NCBI GenBank assembly: GCA_900128395.1
Contig: LT649413.1
Location: 1-27,573, forward strand
DNA from: Stramenopiles sp. TOSAG23-2
Lineage: Eukaryota > Sar
Direction of reading: 5' to 3'
Length of the DNA: 27,573 nucleotides
Shown here: positions 1-9,498 of the stretch, in pieces
How positions within the stretch are numbered: the stretch's first letter is position 1
Layout: each line of letters begins with the position of its first letter
Notes under the pieces: model-generated
The model's database searches: none
The model's input: the letters and a program-made list of their open reading frames with translations, nothing else
Told to the model about the DNA's origin: nothing
Translations under genes and position numbers: made by a program

Positions 1-55
1 AAGATGGATTATTTCAATTATATTTGTAGTGCATAAAAATGATTTTAAATCCAAA
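1..55 (+). repeat. Left-end 55-bp repeat, inverted copy of 4531-4585 and 4663-4717
   Basis: The first 55 bases are the exact reverse complement of 4531-4585 and of 4663-4717; identity stops at base 56, where the window has c and both other copies predict t. The segment is coding in the first gene (RWIISIIFVVHKNDFKSK) and the same residues are read on the minus strand in the internal copies. It may be an assembly-graph overlap (see the findings) or one arm of an inverted repeat that continues outside the window. Confidence 0.95.
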
Positions 56-3000
56 CAGAAAGCACTCTCATTTAAAAAGCCAGTTATTGATATGGACGAA
101 CCTGAACAAGGTATATTTATTGAGGGGAAAGGGAAAATTGGAAAAGATAAACCGATAGAAGGCTCTACTGATGGAAAAAATCCAACGACAGGTAAAAAAA
201 TGAAATTGACCATTTCCGGAAGTAATTTCGGCCTTCCGAACAGCTCCGCTGTAAGCATTGAATTTGAATGCGGAGATACCTCACAATATTGTGTAAAAGG
301 TAAAAAAATTATACTTAATAACAACAACCCTTTCTGGAAAAACAATCATTCTACTATTGAAACGGTTATGCCAGAAGGTGTGGGAAAAGATTTAGTAATA
401 AAGATATGCGCTGCTGGTCAGTGTTATTCCTTACCGCAGACATTTTCCTTCGCAGATCCTAAAATCACGTCGTTAACGCCAAATGCTGGACTAACGGATG
501 GGTGCAAAGATGGTGCGTGGGAACCATTATCGGTTTGGCATAGTCGTGTTGATGGGGCCTCTCCAGCACAAATCAAGCGCAACCCGCAGCTACAACGACG
601 TTGCAATCAGTGGACACAAGTTAAAATTATTGGTGAAAATTTTGGTCCATTTCCTGAAGCAATTAAAGTAACTGTTGGAACATGTACGGATTACAAAACC
701 GAAAAAGTCTGCACTAGTCTCGTTGGGAAGGGCAAATGCCAGTGGACTAATGATAAATGCAAAACGAATACCGATGTTGAAGATGATAGTGCTTTCACGT
801 TGTTTGATGGTGCGATGTACCCACTCGGTGGTACTGGGCCTGTGCCGTCCAGAAGATTAACGAGTGGTGTAGATGATAACATTGATGCAGAGAACAACAT
901 TATCGATCGAAAGCGACTGACGCAAGCTTTAATTAACTTACATCAGTATGTAAGTAGACAAAACGGAAGGCGGCTAGCTCAAGTTAGTTGTGTAAACCCT
1001 CAAACACGAGATGAGAAATGCATCTGTGGTTCAAAATTGACACATACAGAGCTGGATATTTGTGCACCAGTCGGTTTTGGTGTGAATTTAACATTGCGGG
1101 TTTCTGTCTCTGGACGAGGAAGCGTTGGTGATGTGAAATGGTCTTTTGGTAAACCAAAAGTTACAAGTGCGTTGCCACGCCCGTACGATGCGATGGGTGG
1201 CGAGAAAATCATTTTGCGTGGTATCAATTTTGGTCCTGTGGAAACGGAGACTGATATACAATTAGGTTCCCTGCCATGTGCTGAAGCAAAGTGGATGGAC
1301 AACCATGAGAGTGATGGAAGACCATACGTTGAATGCATGCCTGTAGAAGATGTTGTTGGATCGAAGAATGTATCATTATCAGTAGCGTTACAAGATGCGG
1401 ATAAAATTGTTGGTCTTGAAAATACTGAAAATTCTATTGTATCTAGTCGCTGCAAGCCTGGTGAACCGGATGAAAAAACGGGGAAAAGTCCTAACTATTA
1501 CGCAGCCCCGGATGAACTTTGTTCGCCATGTCCTCAAGGTGCTATTTGTAAAGGTGGAAGTTACGAAGATCCAATATCACAAACATTTTTCTGGAGAGAC
1601 CCATTAGACATCACGGAGCAATATGGAAAAGAAATTGCCGATATCATGGGAGAGAAAGCAGCTGCTGATTATGAAAAAGCAGCTGGCTTGCGTACCATTG
1701 TGGGTGATGAAGGTACTCGCACAGTGCCACGGCGATGTGCAGAAAAGCGTTTATTTACTGATAAAATACAACTCGATTTTCCCCACGCATTCCAACGGGA
1801 TAAATGCTACGATTTTGTCCCATGTTCACCACAAGAGAGTTGTTTAGGAGGAAACAAATGCGAAGTTGGATATGAACATCAAGCATTGTTTTGCCAACAG
1901 AAAGTTGATAAAGGTGAGATCCCAGCTGAGCAAATGACATGTTCAGTAAGCTTGCAGTGTCGATCTAGGTCCGGCGGTGTAAAATGTACACGCGCGATTG
2001 CGGAAGTGTGCCAATGTCCACCAGAATGGGAATGGAGACAACGATCATTTAGCTGTTTAAAAAGATGCTTACGAGATCCGGTGAGGATGGACAAATTAGA
2101 ATCTGCATGTGCAGGCATGTATGGGCGCAAAGATACGGCAATTGAGAATTTATATCAAGTCATAGCACGTGGAGAATGCATGTCGCGAAATCCGGAAGAT
2201 TGTTCGGAATGCGTCGAAGTTAAAAATATTACCGGTGGTCCTAGCACTGGCATGTGCCAATGTTTACCTGGAAAACGTTGTGCGTTTTGCACAGCTACTA
2301 CACATTATAAGATCGACGGTAAGTGCGAAGAATGCCCAGCAAATCCGGAATTGGTTATCATCGGCTTTATTTTTGGAATTATTTGCGTGTGCGTCTTTAT
2401 GCGATGGCTTGATAAGCGTCGTTTTAATTTGGCATTTATTAATATTGGTTGGGACTACTTTCAAGTCTTGGCCATGTTTACAGATTGCGATGTGGATTGG
2501 CCACCAGCATTAAAATCACTTTATCGAGCATTGTCGTTCTTTTCATTTGATATTGATATTGTCGCGCCGGAATGCTTAGTACCAGACTTTCCTTATGAAA
2601 CTAAATTTTGGATGGTGATTTTATCCCCAATCATTTTAGGTGCATTTTTAATTTTATGCTGGGCATGTTACATGGTATTCAACGCTTTTTACATGAAGCG
2701 TGCCAGGGACAAAATAGCGCATTATAAGTTTACCGCTGTACTGTTGCTATCGTTTTATTATTTGTACATTTCCGTCACCAGGCGTGCATTGGAAATTTTC
2801 AACTGCAACCCATTGACACCAGATGACGGCCTATTGTACACGGGTTTTACGTCATATGAATGTGACAGTGGCCCATGCGAATGTGGAAACCCACGACATG
2901 TACAAGTACGACTTGTTTTACCAGCCATTATTGCACTTGTGTACATGACGTTTGGGTTCCCGATCATTATATTGTATTTACTACGCCACAATAAAACATT

Positions 3001-4123
3001 GATTAAAGAGGATCAACTTTTAAGAGCACATGATACTGGCGAGAGTATCTTTACGAACCCACGGTCGTTTTACCTACGCACATGGTTGCATAAAATGTAT
3101 TTCTATTTTAAGCCTGGAAAAACATATTGGATTATTATTATTATTTTAAGGAAATGTGGTATTTGCTTTGCAGCATTGATGTTCCGTGCCAATCCAGGAT
3201 TTCAGTTAGCATTTGTTCTATTGATATTATTCATATGCTATGTCGTGCAAGTGAAACACCAGCCATACATGAGTACCGTGCAACGGAATGAAGCGCTAGC
3301 AGAACATCATCGGAAAGCATATGATGAAAGAGATCCAGAACATATGCGAATAGAGGAATCTATTAAAGCAGCATTTGCGTATGTTCAAAGGAAAAAATCG
3401 ATAAGTGATCGGAGGCACAAGCGCAACGATGTTGAATTTAGTGACAGTGGTAATTTAATCCATCGTATTGGAATGGGTGACCATAAACAAAAATATTTCT
3501 GGGATTACAATACAGTGGAACAAATATTATTAGCTTGCGCCATTCTTGTCTGCTTATCTGGTATTATGTTTGAAAGTGATCGATTTAAAAATGATAAATT
3601 TGGTAAATTTACTTGGCAACGGGAGATGATCACGTGGATGGTTCTTTTAGTCGTCGTATTTTCTATCGTATATTATTCGATTGTTTTGATATCTGAAATT
3701 TATGGAAAAGTGCCTAGTGTGATTGAAAAATTGTTTGCAAAAAAGAAAGGAGTGAACCAAGCAAAATCATTTCAACATATAAATAGTATGGACGAGGTAG
3801 AATTCAGTACAAATCCGGTATTTTTAAATGATGGAAAAGATTTGGAAAAATTAAAACAAGAGCAAGCGAAACAAATTGAAAACTCTGAGATGACTGCAGA
3901 AGCGTTGATGGAACGAAATGCTATATTGCAACAACGATTGCGTGCGGCTCAACAAAAAGATGCTAGAAAAAGTTTAAGCAATGTTGGTGGTGAAGTAGAA
4001 ATGGCACCTAGACGAAGAAAAAATAAGAAAAAAGGTTTTGATTTCTCAAATGCTGGTGGTGAAGTTGCAATTGTTGATGGTGAAGTTGTGACAGGTGAAG
4101 TAGCACAAGAGGAAGTCGTTTAA
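2..4123 (+). CDS. Large IPT/TIG-repeat, Cys-rich multi-pass membrane protein (5' incomplete)
   Basis: The frame is open from base 2 with no ATG before the edge, so the N-terminus is missing (1373 codons are present). The first visible residues are hydrophobic (WIISIIFVV), perhaps the end of a signal peptide. Extracellular-type domains follow. IPT/TIG-like folds lie at about 180-450, 456-700 and 1147-1400, with the hallmark ISGSNFG, IIGENFG and LRGINFG turns. A Cys-rich stalk spans about 1450-2340 (CSPCPQGAICKGG, CQCLPGKRCAFC). About eight hydrophobic spans then occur near 2351-2410, 2600-2695, 2728-2795, 2905-2990, 3120-3187, 3195-3255, 3518-3580 and 3625-3710. The cytoplasmic tail has a short coiled coil (about 3840-3960), basic patches and GGEV/GEV repeats. 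This architecture is known from large surface receptors or TRP-channel-like proteins of protists. Ligand and transport function are unknown; a plasma-membrane receptor or channel is inferred. Confidence 0.85.
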   Translation, partial: RWIISIIFVVHKNDFKSKQKALSFKKPVIDMDEPEQGIFIEGKGKIGKDKPIEGSTDGKNPTTGKKMKLTISGSNFGLPNSSAVSIEFECGDTSQYCVKGKKIILNNNNPFWKNNHSTIETVMPEGVGKDLVIKICAAGQCYSLPQTFSFADPKITSLTPNAGLTDGCKDGAWEPLSVWHSRVDGASPAQIKRNPQLQRRCNQWTQVKIIGENFGPFPEAIKVTVGTCTDYKTEKVCTSLVGKGKCQWTNDKCKTNTDVEDDSAFTLFDGAMYPLGGTGPVPSRRLTSGVDDNIDAENNIIDRKRLTQALINLHQYVSRQNGRRLAQVSCVNPQTRDEKCICGSKLTHTELDICAPVGFGVNLTLRVSVSGRGSVGDVKWSFGKPKVTSALPRPYDAMGGEKIILRGINFGPVETETDIQLGSLPCAEAKWMDNHESDGRPYVECMPVEDVVGSKNVSLSVALQDADKIVGLENTENSIVSSRCKPGEPDEKTGKSPNYYAAPDELCSPCPQGAICKGGSYEDPISQTFFWRDPLDITEQYGKEIADIMGEKAAADYEKAAGLRTIVGDEGTRTVPRRCAEKRLFTDKIQLDFPHAFQRDKCYDFVPCSPQESCLGGNKCEVGYEHQALFCQQKVDKGEIPAEQMTCSVSLQCRSRSGGVKCTRAIAEVCQCPPEWEWRQRSFSCLKRCLRDPVRMDKLESACAGMYGRKDTAIENLYQVIARGECMSRNPEDCSECVEVKNITGGPSTGMCQCLPGKRCAFCTATTHYKIDGKCEECPANPELVIIGFIFGIICVCVFMRWLDKRRFNLAFINIGWDYFQVLAMFTDCDVDWPPALKSLYRALSFFSFDIDIVAPECLVPDFPYETKFWMVILSPIILGAFLILCWACYMVFNAFYMKRARDKIAHYKFTAVLLLSFYYLYISVTRRALEIFNCNPLTPDDGLLYTGFTSYECDSGPCECGNPRHVQVRLVLPAIIALVYMTFGFPIIILYLLRHNKTLIKEDQLLRAHDTGESIFTNPRSFYLRTWLHKMYFYFKPGKTYWIIIIILRKCGICFAALMFRANPGFQLAFVLLILFICYVVQVKHQPYMSTVQRNEALAEHHRKAYDERDPEHMRIEESIKAAFAYVQRKKSISDRRHKRNDVEFSDSGNLIHRIGMGDHKQKYFWDYNTVEQILLACAILVCLSGIMFESDRFKNDKFGKFTWQREMITWMVLLVVVFSIVYYSIVLISEIYGKVPSVIEKLFAKKKGVNQAKSFQHINSMDEVEFSTNPVFLNDGKDLEKLKQEQAKQIENSEMTAEALMERNAILQQRLRAAQQKDARKSLSNVGGEVEMAPRRRKNKKKGFDFSNAGGEVAIVDGEVVTGEVAQEEVV

Positions 4124-5649
4124 AAAGAAGAAAAAAGTGAGAGAGATCAAGAGAAATTTTGTGTGTGTGATGAGATGTGTTGTTTAACAGAGAGAGTAAA
4201 AACTATTGATACAAGTGTTTGTTAACGTCGTGTAGTACTCGTATTTTGTGAATATTTAATCATTCAATTCTTTATTTTTATATTTAAATATTATATTTAA
4301 ATAAAAAACAAAACATTGTGGTTAAAAAAAATTCGTTAAAATTAAAATATATTGTTTTCCTCTTGACGACAACCACCGGGTATTACGACTCGTAATATTT
4401 ATGTTATAATATTTTTCAAGGAAGAAGAATGAAATTGATTTTCTGCGATCTTCTTTTCTAAAAAAATATCAGCAAAAACCAACATTTTCAATAAGACATC
4501 CACTAATATTAGTATGGACATAGCATTGTATTTGGATTTAAAATCATTTTTATGCACTACAAATATAATTGAAATAATCCATCTTAACAGGCACACACCA
4601 TTGCTGGATTGCACGAAAGAGCCATTCTTGTTGAAACACAAAACAACACATAACACATAGAATTTGGATTTAAAATCATTTTTATGCACTACAAATATAA
4701 TTGAAATAATCCATCTTAACAGGCACACACCATTGCTGGATTGCACGAAAGAGCCATTCTTGTTGAAACACAAAACAACACATAACACATAGAACAGGAA
4801 AAAAATATATATCCTTACAGTCTATCTATATATACGGAGAAACAAAAAAGAAAAGAAATGTAAGACACGAGTGGTGTCAACTCACGGTGCAAGGACTGTA
4901 TGTAAATATGTATTTGTATAAATAATTGAAAGAACGAAAAAGAATTACAATACATATATATATATTTATATATACAAAGTCTGGAGTGCACATGAGTTAT
5001 ATTCGCAAAAGTGGAAAAGCTGGGTTGATTTACAACTATTTTCGAGGAAAATGATGCATATATGATTATAGAAAATAGGTTACTGCTATTCTGAGGTTTA
5101 AGGGTCATGTGGTCAGGGATGTTCCCGGTTCCGCCTTTTTCCAACACGCATTGTTTGTAACTGGTAACAATTCACGAGTTATATATAACATTCTTAGTAA
5201 ACTTTTGCGTCTGAAAGTATTCTGTTCAATTTGTTCATCGAGTTTCGTAAAATGTCCTTCTGTATCCGCTGTATATAGTTTATCGGTGTGGGCCCGGTGT
5301 TATTAAAACACAAACCCTACTACTGCGGTATGGATAGATGGTGCTGAATTAATGTGCTCAGCATTACATGTGGGATCGTGATATCTGAAATATATATCCC
5401 CCTGGTTCATCGACACGGACGTCTCATGATCATTTTATGATAGTCTTTCGCTGGTCAGCTTGTTTGTTTACTCCAGTATCTGTGCATGTTACCTATTATT
5501 TAATAGTGTTTCCAACATCATGGTATATCGGAAGTAACATACTTGCAGCAAACGATTAACTATGACCAAGCCAAAATTGTTTCATTAATTCAGGCATTAC
5601 TACGAATATCACAAAAACAACAACAAAAACTGTGGCGTCGGCAACAAAA
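4124..5649. other. Intergenic region between the IPT/TIG gene and the helicase
   Basis: No convincing gene is visible. It begins with the AT-rich 3' flank of the IPT/TIG gene (AAATAAA-like sequence near 4300). The paired 132-bp units at 4531-4794 come next, followed by AT-rich sequence with a TA run near 4954-4974. The part from about 5100 to 5560 is less AT-rich and probably holds the helicase promoter and 5' UTR. A nine-codon upstream ORF (5562-5588) sits just before the helicase start and could dampen its translation. I found no tRNA-like cloverleaf. Confidence 0.6.
4531..4794. repeat. Two perfect 132-bp tandem units
   Basis: 4531-4662 and 4663-4794 are identical. The unit is 44 codons long, so a minus-strand frame stays open through both copies (4788-4399) and twice encodes a segment that includes the hydrophobic stretch CLLRWIISIIFVV. 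The first 55 bases of each unit match the inverted start of the window. That minus-strand frame has no ATG and its tail (4530-4399) looks like nothing familiar. I read this as a duplicated, inverted fragment of the 5' part of the IPT/TIG gene rather than as a separate gene. Confidence 0.95.
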
Positions 5650-6921
5650 ATGGGTGATTCCATTGTTAATACAAAAATAACAATGAAAGAGGAATCGAAA
5701 AAGGAAATTGAGTTGAAGATGGGGGAAAAAGAGGCCAAAGTTGAAGAAAAAAAGAAGAAATATGAAGTAGATGTATATAAATCTTTCGATGACATGGGCC
5801 TAAAAGAAAATTTATTGAGAGGATTATATTCTATGGGTTACGAGAATCCGTCTGTCATTCAGCAGAGAGCAATTGTTCCAGTATATCGAGGTAAAGATGT
5901 AATTGCCCAGTCCCAGTCCGGGACTGGGAAAACATGTAGTTTTTGTACCGGGATATTACAATCTATGGATAGTTCATTGCAACACGTCCAAGCTATAATT
6001 TTAGCACCAACGCGGGAATTAGCACAGCAAAATAGAAATGTGATGGGAGACATAGCTTTACATATGAAAGAAATTAACATTCATTTACTAATTGGTGGGC
6101 AAGGCCAACCATCAAATCGAGAACATTGTAATATTTTAATGCAAGGAAATGTTCACGTAATTGTTGGAACGCCTGGAAGGGTATTTCATTTGATTGAACA
6201 AGGCGCATTACGCATTGACCAGTTAAAAATGTTTGTATTGGATGAAGCAGATGAAATGTTAGATATGGGATTTAAAGATCAAATTTATGATATTGTTAAA
6301 TATTGCCCGGAAGATACACAAATATGTTTATTTTCAGCTACTATGCCACAAGAAGCGTTGGATATTACAGCCAAATTTATGCGTGATCCGATTCGTATTT
6401 TAGTGAAAAAAGAAGCTGTAACATTAGAAGGTATCAAGCAATTTTTCATAAATGTTGAGCAAGAAAATTGGAAACTTGATACCTTGTGCGATTTGTATGA
6501 AAGCGAATTGACGATTACCCAAGCAATCATATTTGTAAATACAATCAGGAAAGCCGACTGGTTGATGGAAAAAATGGAAGAACGAGATTTTACTGTAAGC
6601 TGTCTCCATGGTCGAATGGAGCAATCGGAACGTGAATTAAGAATTAAAGAATTCCGTAGTGGCAGTAGTCGGGTGCTTATTACAACAGATGTTCTTTCCA
6701 GAGGTTTTGATTGTCAGCAAGTTAATTTGGTTATCAACTATGATTTACCAAGGAAACGTGAATCGTACATTCATCGAATAGGTAGATCTGGCAGAATGGG
6801 CAGAAAAGGTGTTGCTATAAATTTCGTTTGTAGTTACGATGTACGTCAAATGCGAGATATTGAGGAATATTATCAAACTAAATGGGATATATTACCAGGT
6901 AATTTAAAAGCAGTTCAATAA
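5650..6921 (+). CDS. EIF4A: DEAD-box RNA helicase, divergent eIF4A type
   Basis: An ATP-dependent RNA helicase of 423 residues, close to the usual eIF4A length. The ATG at 5650 has good context (aaaATGG) and is followed by a Lys/Glu-rich leader of about 45 residues. All core motifs are present: Q motif (SVIQQRAI), motif I SGTGKT (K94), Ia PTRELAQQ, Ib TPGR, II DEAD (198-201), III SAT (S229), IV FVNT and [10 protein letters not shown] (H375). Segments such as [42 protein letters not shown] and [10 protein letters not shown] mark the eIF4A branch rather than eIF4A-III. It departs from consensus at usually fixed sites: HGRM for HGDM, LSRGFD for LARGID, and PRKRESY for PTNRENY. It could be the translation factor itself in a fast-evolving lineage, or a specialised paralogue. 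It is convergent with the protease gene, 264 bp apart. Confidence 0.93.
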   Translation: MGDSIVNTKITMKEESKKEIELKMGEKEAKVEEKKKKYEVDVYKSFDDMGLKENLLRGLYSMGYENPSVIQQRAIVPVYRGKDVIAQSQSGTGKTCSFCTGILQSMDSSLQHVQAIILAPTRELAQQNRNVMGDIALHMKEINIHLLIGGQGQPSNREHCNILMQGNVHVIVGTPGRVFHLIEQGALRIDQLKMFVLDEADEMLDMGFKDQIYDIVKYCPEDTQICLFSATMPQEALDITAKFMRDPIRILVKKEAVTLEGIKQFFINVEQENWKLDTLCDLYESELTITQAIIFVNTIRKADWLMEKMEERDFTVSCLHGRMEQSERELRIKEFRSGSSRVLITTDVLSRGFDCQQVNLVINYDLPRKRESYIHRIGRSGRMGRKGVAINFVCSYDVRQMRDIEEYYQTKWDILPGNLKAVQ

Positions 6922-7185
6922 ATAATTTGAAGAGAGAGAAAAAAAAAGTTAACTTTTGATAGCGTGTGTAATACGAATAATATTTTTTATATTTTTTTTA
7001 CGACTCTCGTTATAAACACATCAATTTATATTTCTCGTATTATTTTATAATTATTTTTTAAACACCTCTACACACATGCAAACACCCACTCTCTGCAGTA
7101 TCAAAACCTTTATATTTAAATATTGTGTGCGGTGTGGGTATTTTATTTTACTCCACACTCCAGAAATGCCATCTCTCTCTCTCTC

Positions 7186-9498
7186 TTAAACACATGGCAA
7201 ACATTTACTTCCTAATGATGGATAATTATTGTTTGCTTTGAAACATTTTTCGTTTGTATCATACATAAGCCCGCACCCATTCAAACCACTAGTCCCATCA
7301 TAAAAAGGTTGAATCGCGTGAAAGGATTTCTGATTAGCAAGACACGCTATTCCATTTGCTAAATTTTCGACCCCTGTTGCGTTAACATCAGATGCTCCTA
7401 AATCCAATGACAATAATTCAAGTTGTCCATGTTGTGCAAACATTTTAAACATTTTCCCAACATGGTCAAACATATTATTATTTAAGGAAGTGTTAGTTTG
7501 TGCAGCTGATGCATCTTCAAAATTTAATCGTAATTCTTTCAATTTACTATTTTGCGCACCAATCGATAACTCATCCACAAAGGCAATAATTCCACCAGCA
7601 AGAACATCGACGCACTCATTAAAGCTGATATATAAAGCTTCTAAGTCCGATAACGTTGCCAGCGCACTACCAATTGCACGCGTGCCTATTTCAGTCAAAT
7701 TTCCATTATCGTCAAGATCTTCCAAGCGCATAAATAATGTTAAGTTTTTTAAATTCTTTCCAAATTTTTGTAAATACGAACTCAGTTTAATTGCATCATC
7801 ATCGTGCATGCCATCCACTCCTATATTGATTGAAAGGTTTCTTAAATTAGTATTGTATTCCAATATATCTTTTAAAGCGTTTGCTAGGCTAATGTTTTTA
7901 TTAAACATTGCATCAACTGTCAATGATGTCAACTGGTTTAAACTACCTAGACCGTTTCTACTCGAAAAAAAATCATCCCATGATGAATCCAAATTATCAT
8001 CCGAGGAACATGAATATGTTAGATTTTTTAACATTTTGTTCTCTTTTAACACCTTGAATGATTCTTGCAAACTATTTGTAACATTTGAATTTCTACAAGG
8101 CCAATCTGATCCTTTACCGCATTGTACAGATATATTGTTCACGTGAAAGCATCCGAATGGAATATTTGGAAGTTTGGAACAAGTGCCGTTTATATTGTTA
8201 CAATATGGTTTCTTCTTGTCGCCGCAATCCTTATCTACCATACATTCATATTGACATTGATTACCACCGCGATGACCAACAGTGCATTTATCACATACAC
8301 ATTTACCTTTTACTAATGTTGCCTTTCCATTGTTATTACAAAACGCTTCGTCATTGCATTTAACATTGTTCATTGTAACTGCAGTTGATTGTAATAATAG
8401 ACCACATTCACCTCCAGATTTATCGTTTATACCTTTTCCCAATTGGAAATAACCATTTTCACCCCACGATGCGCCCCAACTATTTTTGACCTTCCAATAT
8501 GAATTACCGTTGTTAGTATTGGTGTAACCAACTACTAATACTCCATGATCAATAGCGTTACCGCATGGAGCATTAATAATTCCAGATTTATAATGTTGAA
8601 AAATTGTAGCATTAGCATCTATGGCAATGGCAACAGGGCCGTTGTTTGCTACTTCGTATTCAATATCATTTTCTGTTTTCAAAGCATGCCATCCAGAAAT
8701 TACATTTTCAGGCAATACATTCATTGGATCCTTTTCAATAAATGAAAACAATCTACATGGAGCACCATTCGCAGCATATAAATCATTATCATAGGTCATA
8801 ATATATTCATATACATTTTCACTTAGTAACACATGCTTCGTTGTATTATTTGATAAATAATTTAACGAGTTGCGAATATTACCACCACCACAAGCCATAT
8901 TCCCATACGGTTTAGAACAATCTAATAATTGTTGCTCCGAAAGTTGCAAAAGAGTTTCTTTTCCAGTTGTATTTGTAACAATAGCATATCTAGATTCTAA
9001 CATACCAGTCGTCGCAAATGCCCAGCAAGAGCCACATGCTAATTGGTTTTTGACAGGTGTTACTTTTCCAAGGGCATCCCAATCAATAGATGGTGGATTA
9101 CCATATTGTGTTGCCGATGATCGTCTAACTATGTCACTTGGAGATACGTCTTCACGTTTCATTAAATATTTATTTGTAAATTCTTTATGTGTCATGTCTG
9201 TAAATGGACCATACCCTAGAATAACTTCATTATCGCCAATCGTTGTTTGTGAATTGTACTGGTTGATATATTCAACATTTGATTTGAATATTTTGAATCG
9301 CTCTATCACCTCAACTTCATCCTCATATTTTTTTGAATATGAATTCAAATATGTTTGAAAAGCATTTTCTGTTGCAGATAATGTGTGTACTTTTTGTTTC
9401 GCACTTACAAAATGAACAAATGTTGTTAATGATGACAATAATATTAGGAACACTAATACAAAAGTAACATCAAATAATGGAATGAAAAAAATTGCCAT
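7186..9498 (-). CDS. Secreted papain-family (C1A) cysteine protease with EGF-like and LRR-like C-terminal extension
   Basis: 770 residues from an ATG with Kozak-like context, about twice the length of an ordinary cathepsin L. A long hydrophobic signal sequence (about 1-33) leads to an I29-type inhibitory propeptide (about 43-110; ERFKIFKSNVEYIN resembles the ERFNIN motif). The mature papain domain runs from PPSIDWDALGKVTPVKNQ to about residue 370. The catalytic set is complete: oxyanion Gln152, Cys158 in GSCWAF, His318 in IDHGVLVVGY and Asn339 in VKNSWG. After the protease comes a Cys-rich EGF-like block (about 378-450; CVCDKCTVGHRGG). About 300 residues follow with ribonuclease-inhibitor-type leucine-rich spacing (LRNLSINIG, LEALYISFN, LKELRLNFE, LELLSLDLG) and many N-glycosylation sequons. 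The enzyme should be active and secreted or lysosomal/phagosomal. The extension may bind targets or regulate the protease, which is inferred. Confidence 0.93.
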   Translation of the reverse strand: MAIFFIPLFDVTFVLVFLILLSSLTTFVHFVSAKQKVHTLSATENAFQTYLNSYSKKYEDEVEVIERFKIFKSNVEYINQYNSQTTIGDNEVILGYGPFTDMTHKEFTNKYLMKREDVSPSDIVRRSSATQYGNPPSIDWDALGKVTPVKNQLACGSCWAFATTGMLESRYAIVTNTTGKETLLQLSEQQLLDCSKPYGNMACGGGNIRNSLNYLSNNTTKHVLLSENVYEYIMTYDNDLYAANGAPCRLFSFIEKDPMNVLPENVISGWHALKTENDIEYEVANNGPVAIAIDANATIFQHYKSGIINAPCGNAIDHGVLVVGYTNTNNGNSYWKVKNSWGASWGENGYFQLGKGINDKSGGECGLLLQSTAVTMNNVKCNDEAFCNNNGKATLVKGKCVCDKCTVGHRGGNQCQYECMVDKDCGDKKKPYCNNINGTCSKLPNIPFGCFHVNNISVQCGKGSDWPCRNSNVTNSLQESFKVLKENKMLKNLTYSCSSDDNLDSSWDDFFSSRNGLGSLNQLTSLTVDAMFNKNISLANALKDILEYNTNLRNLSINIGVDGMHDDDAIKLSSYLQKFGKNLKNLTLFMRLEDLDDNGNLTEIGTRAIGSALATLSDLEALYISFNECVDVLAGGIIAFVDELSIGAQNSKLKELRLNFEDASAAQTNTSLNNNMFDHVGKMFKMFAQHGQLELLSLDLGASDVNATGVENLANGIACLANQKSFHAIQPFYDGTSGLNGCGLMYDTNEKCFKANNNYPSLGSKCLPCV

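Noticed and set aside
4399-4788. Minus-strand 129-codon open frame over the 132-bp tandem units
   Set aside because: It has no ATG. It stays open only because the repeat unit is a multiple of three, and its unique tail has no recognisable protein character. I treat it as a duplicated fragment.
5120-5180. U5-like cctttttcc loop, considered as a small nuclear RNA
   Set aside because: The flanking stem and the Sm-type site do not match, and the conserved loop sequence is not present.
4815-5306. Short open frames on both strands of the gap before the helicase
   Set aside because: They are short, overlap each other and show no domain, and no start context favours them.
7490-8146. Plus-strand 218-codon open frame
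   Set aside because: It lies antisense to the well-supported protease gene and its composition mirrors that gene.
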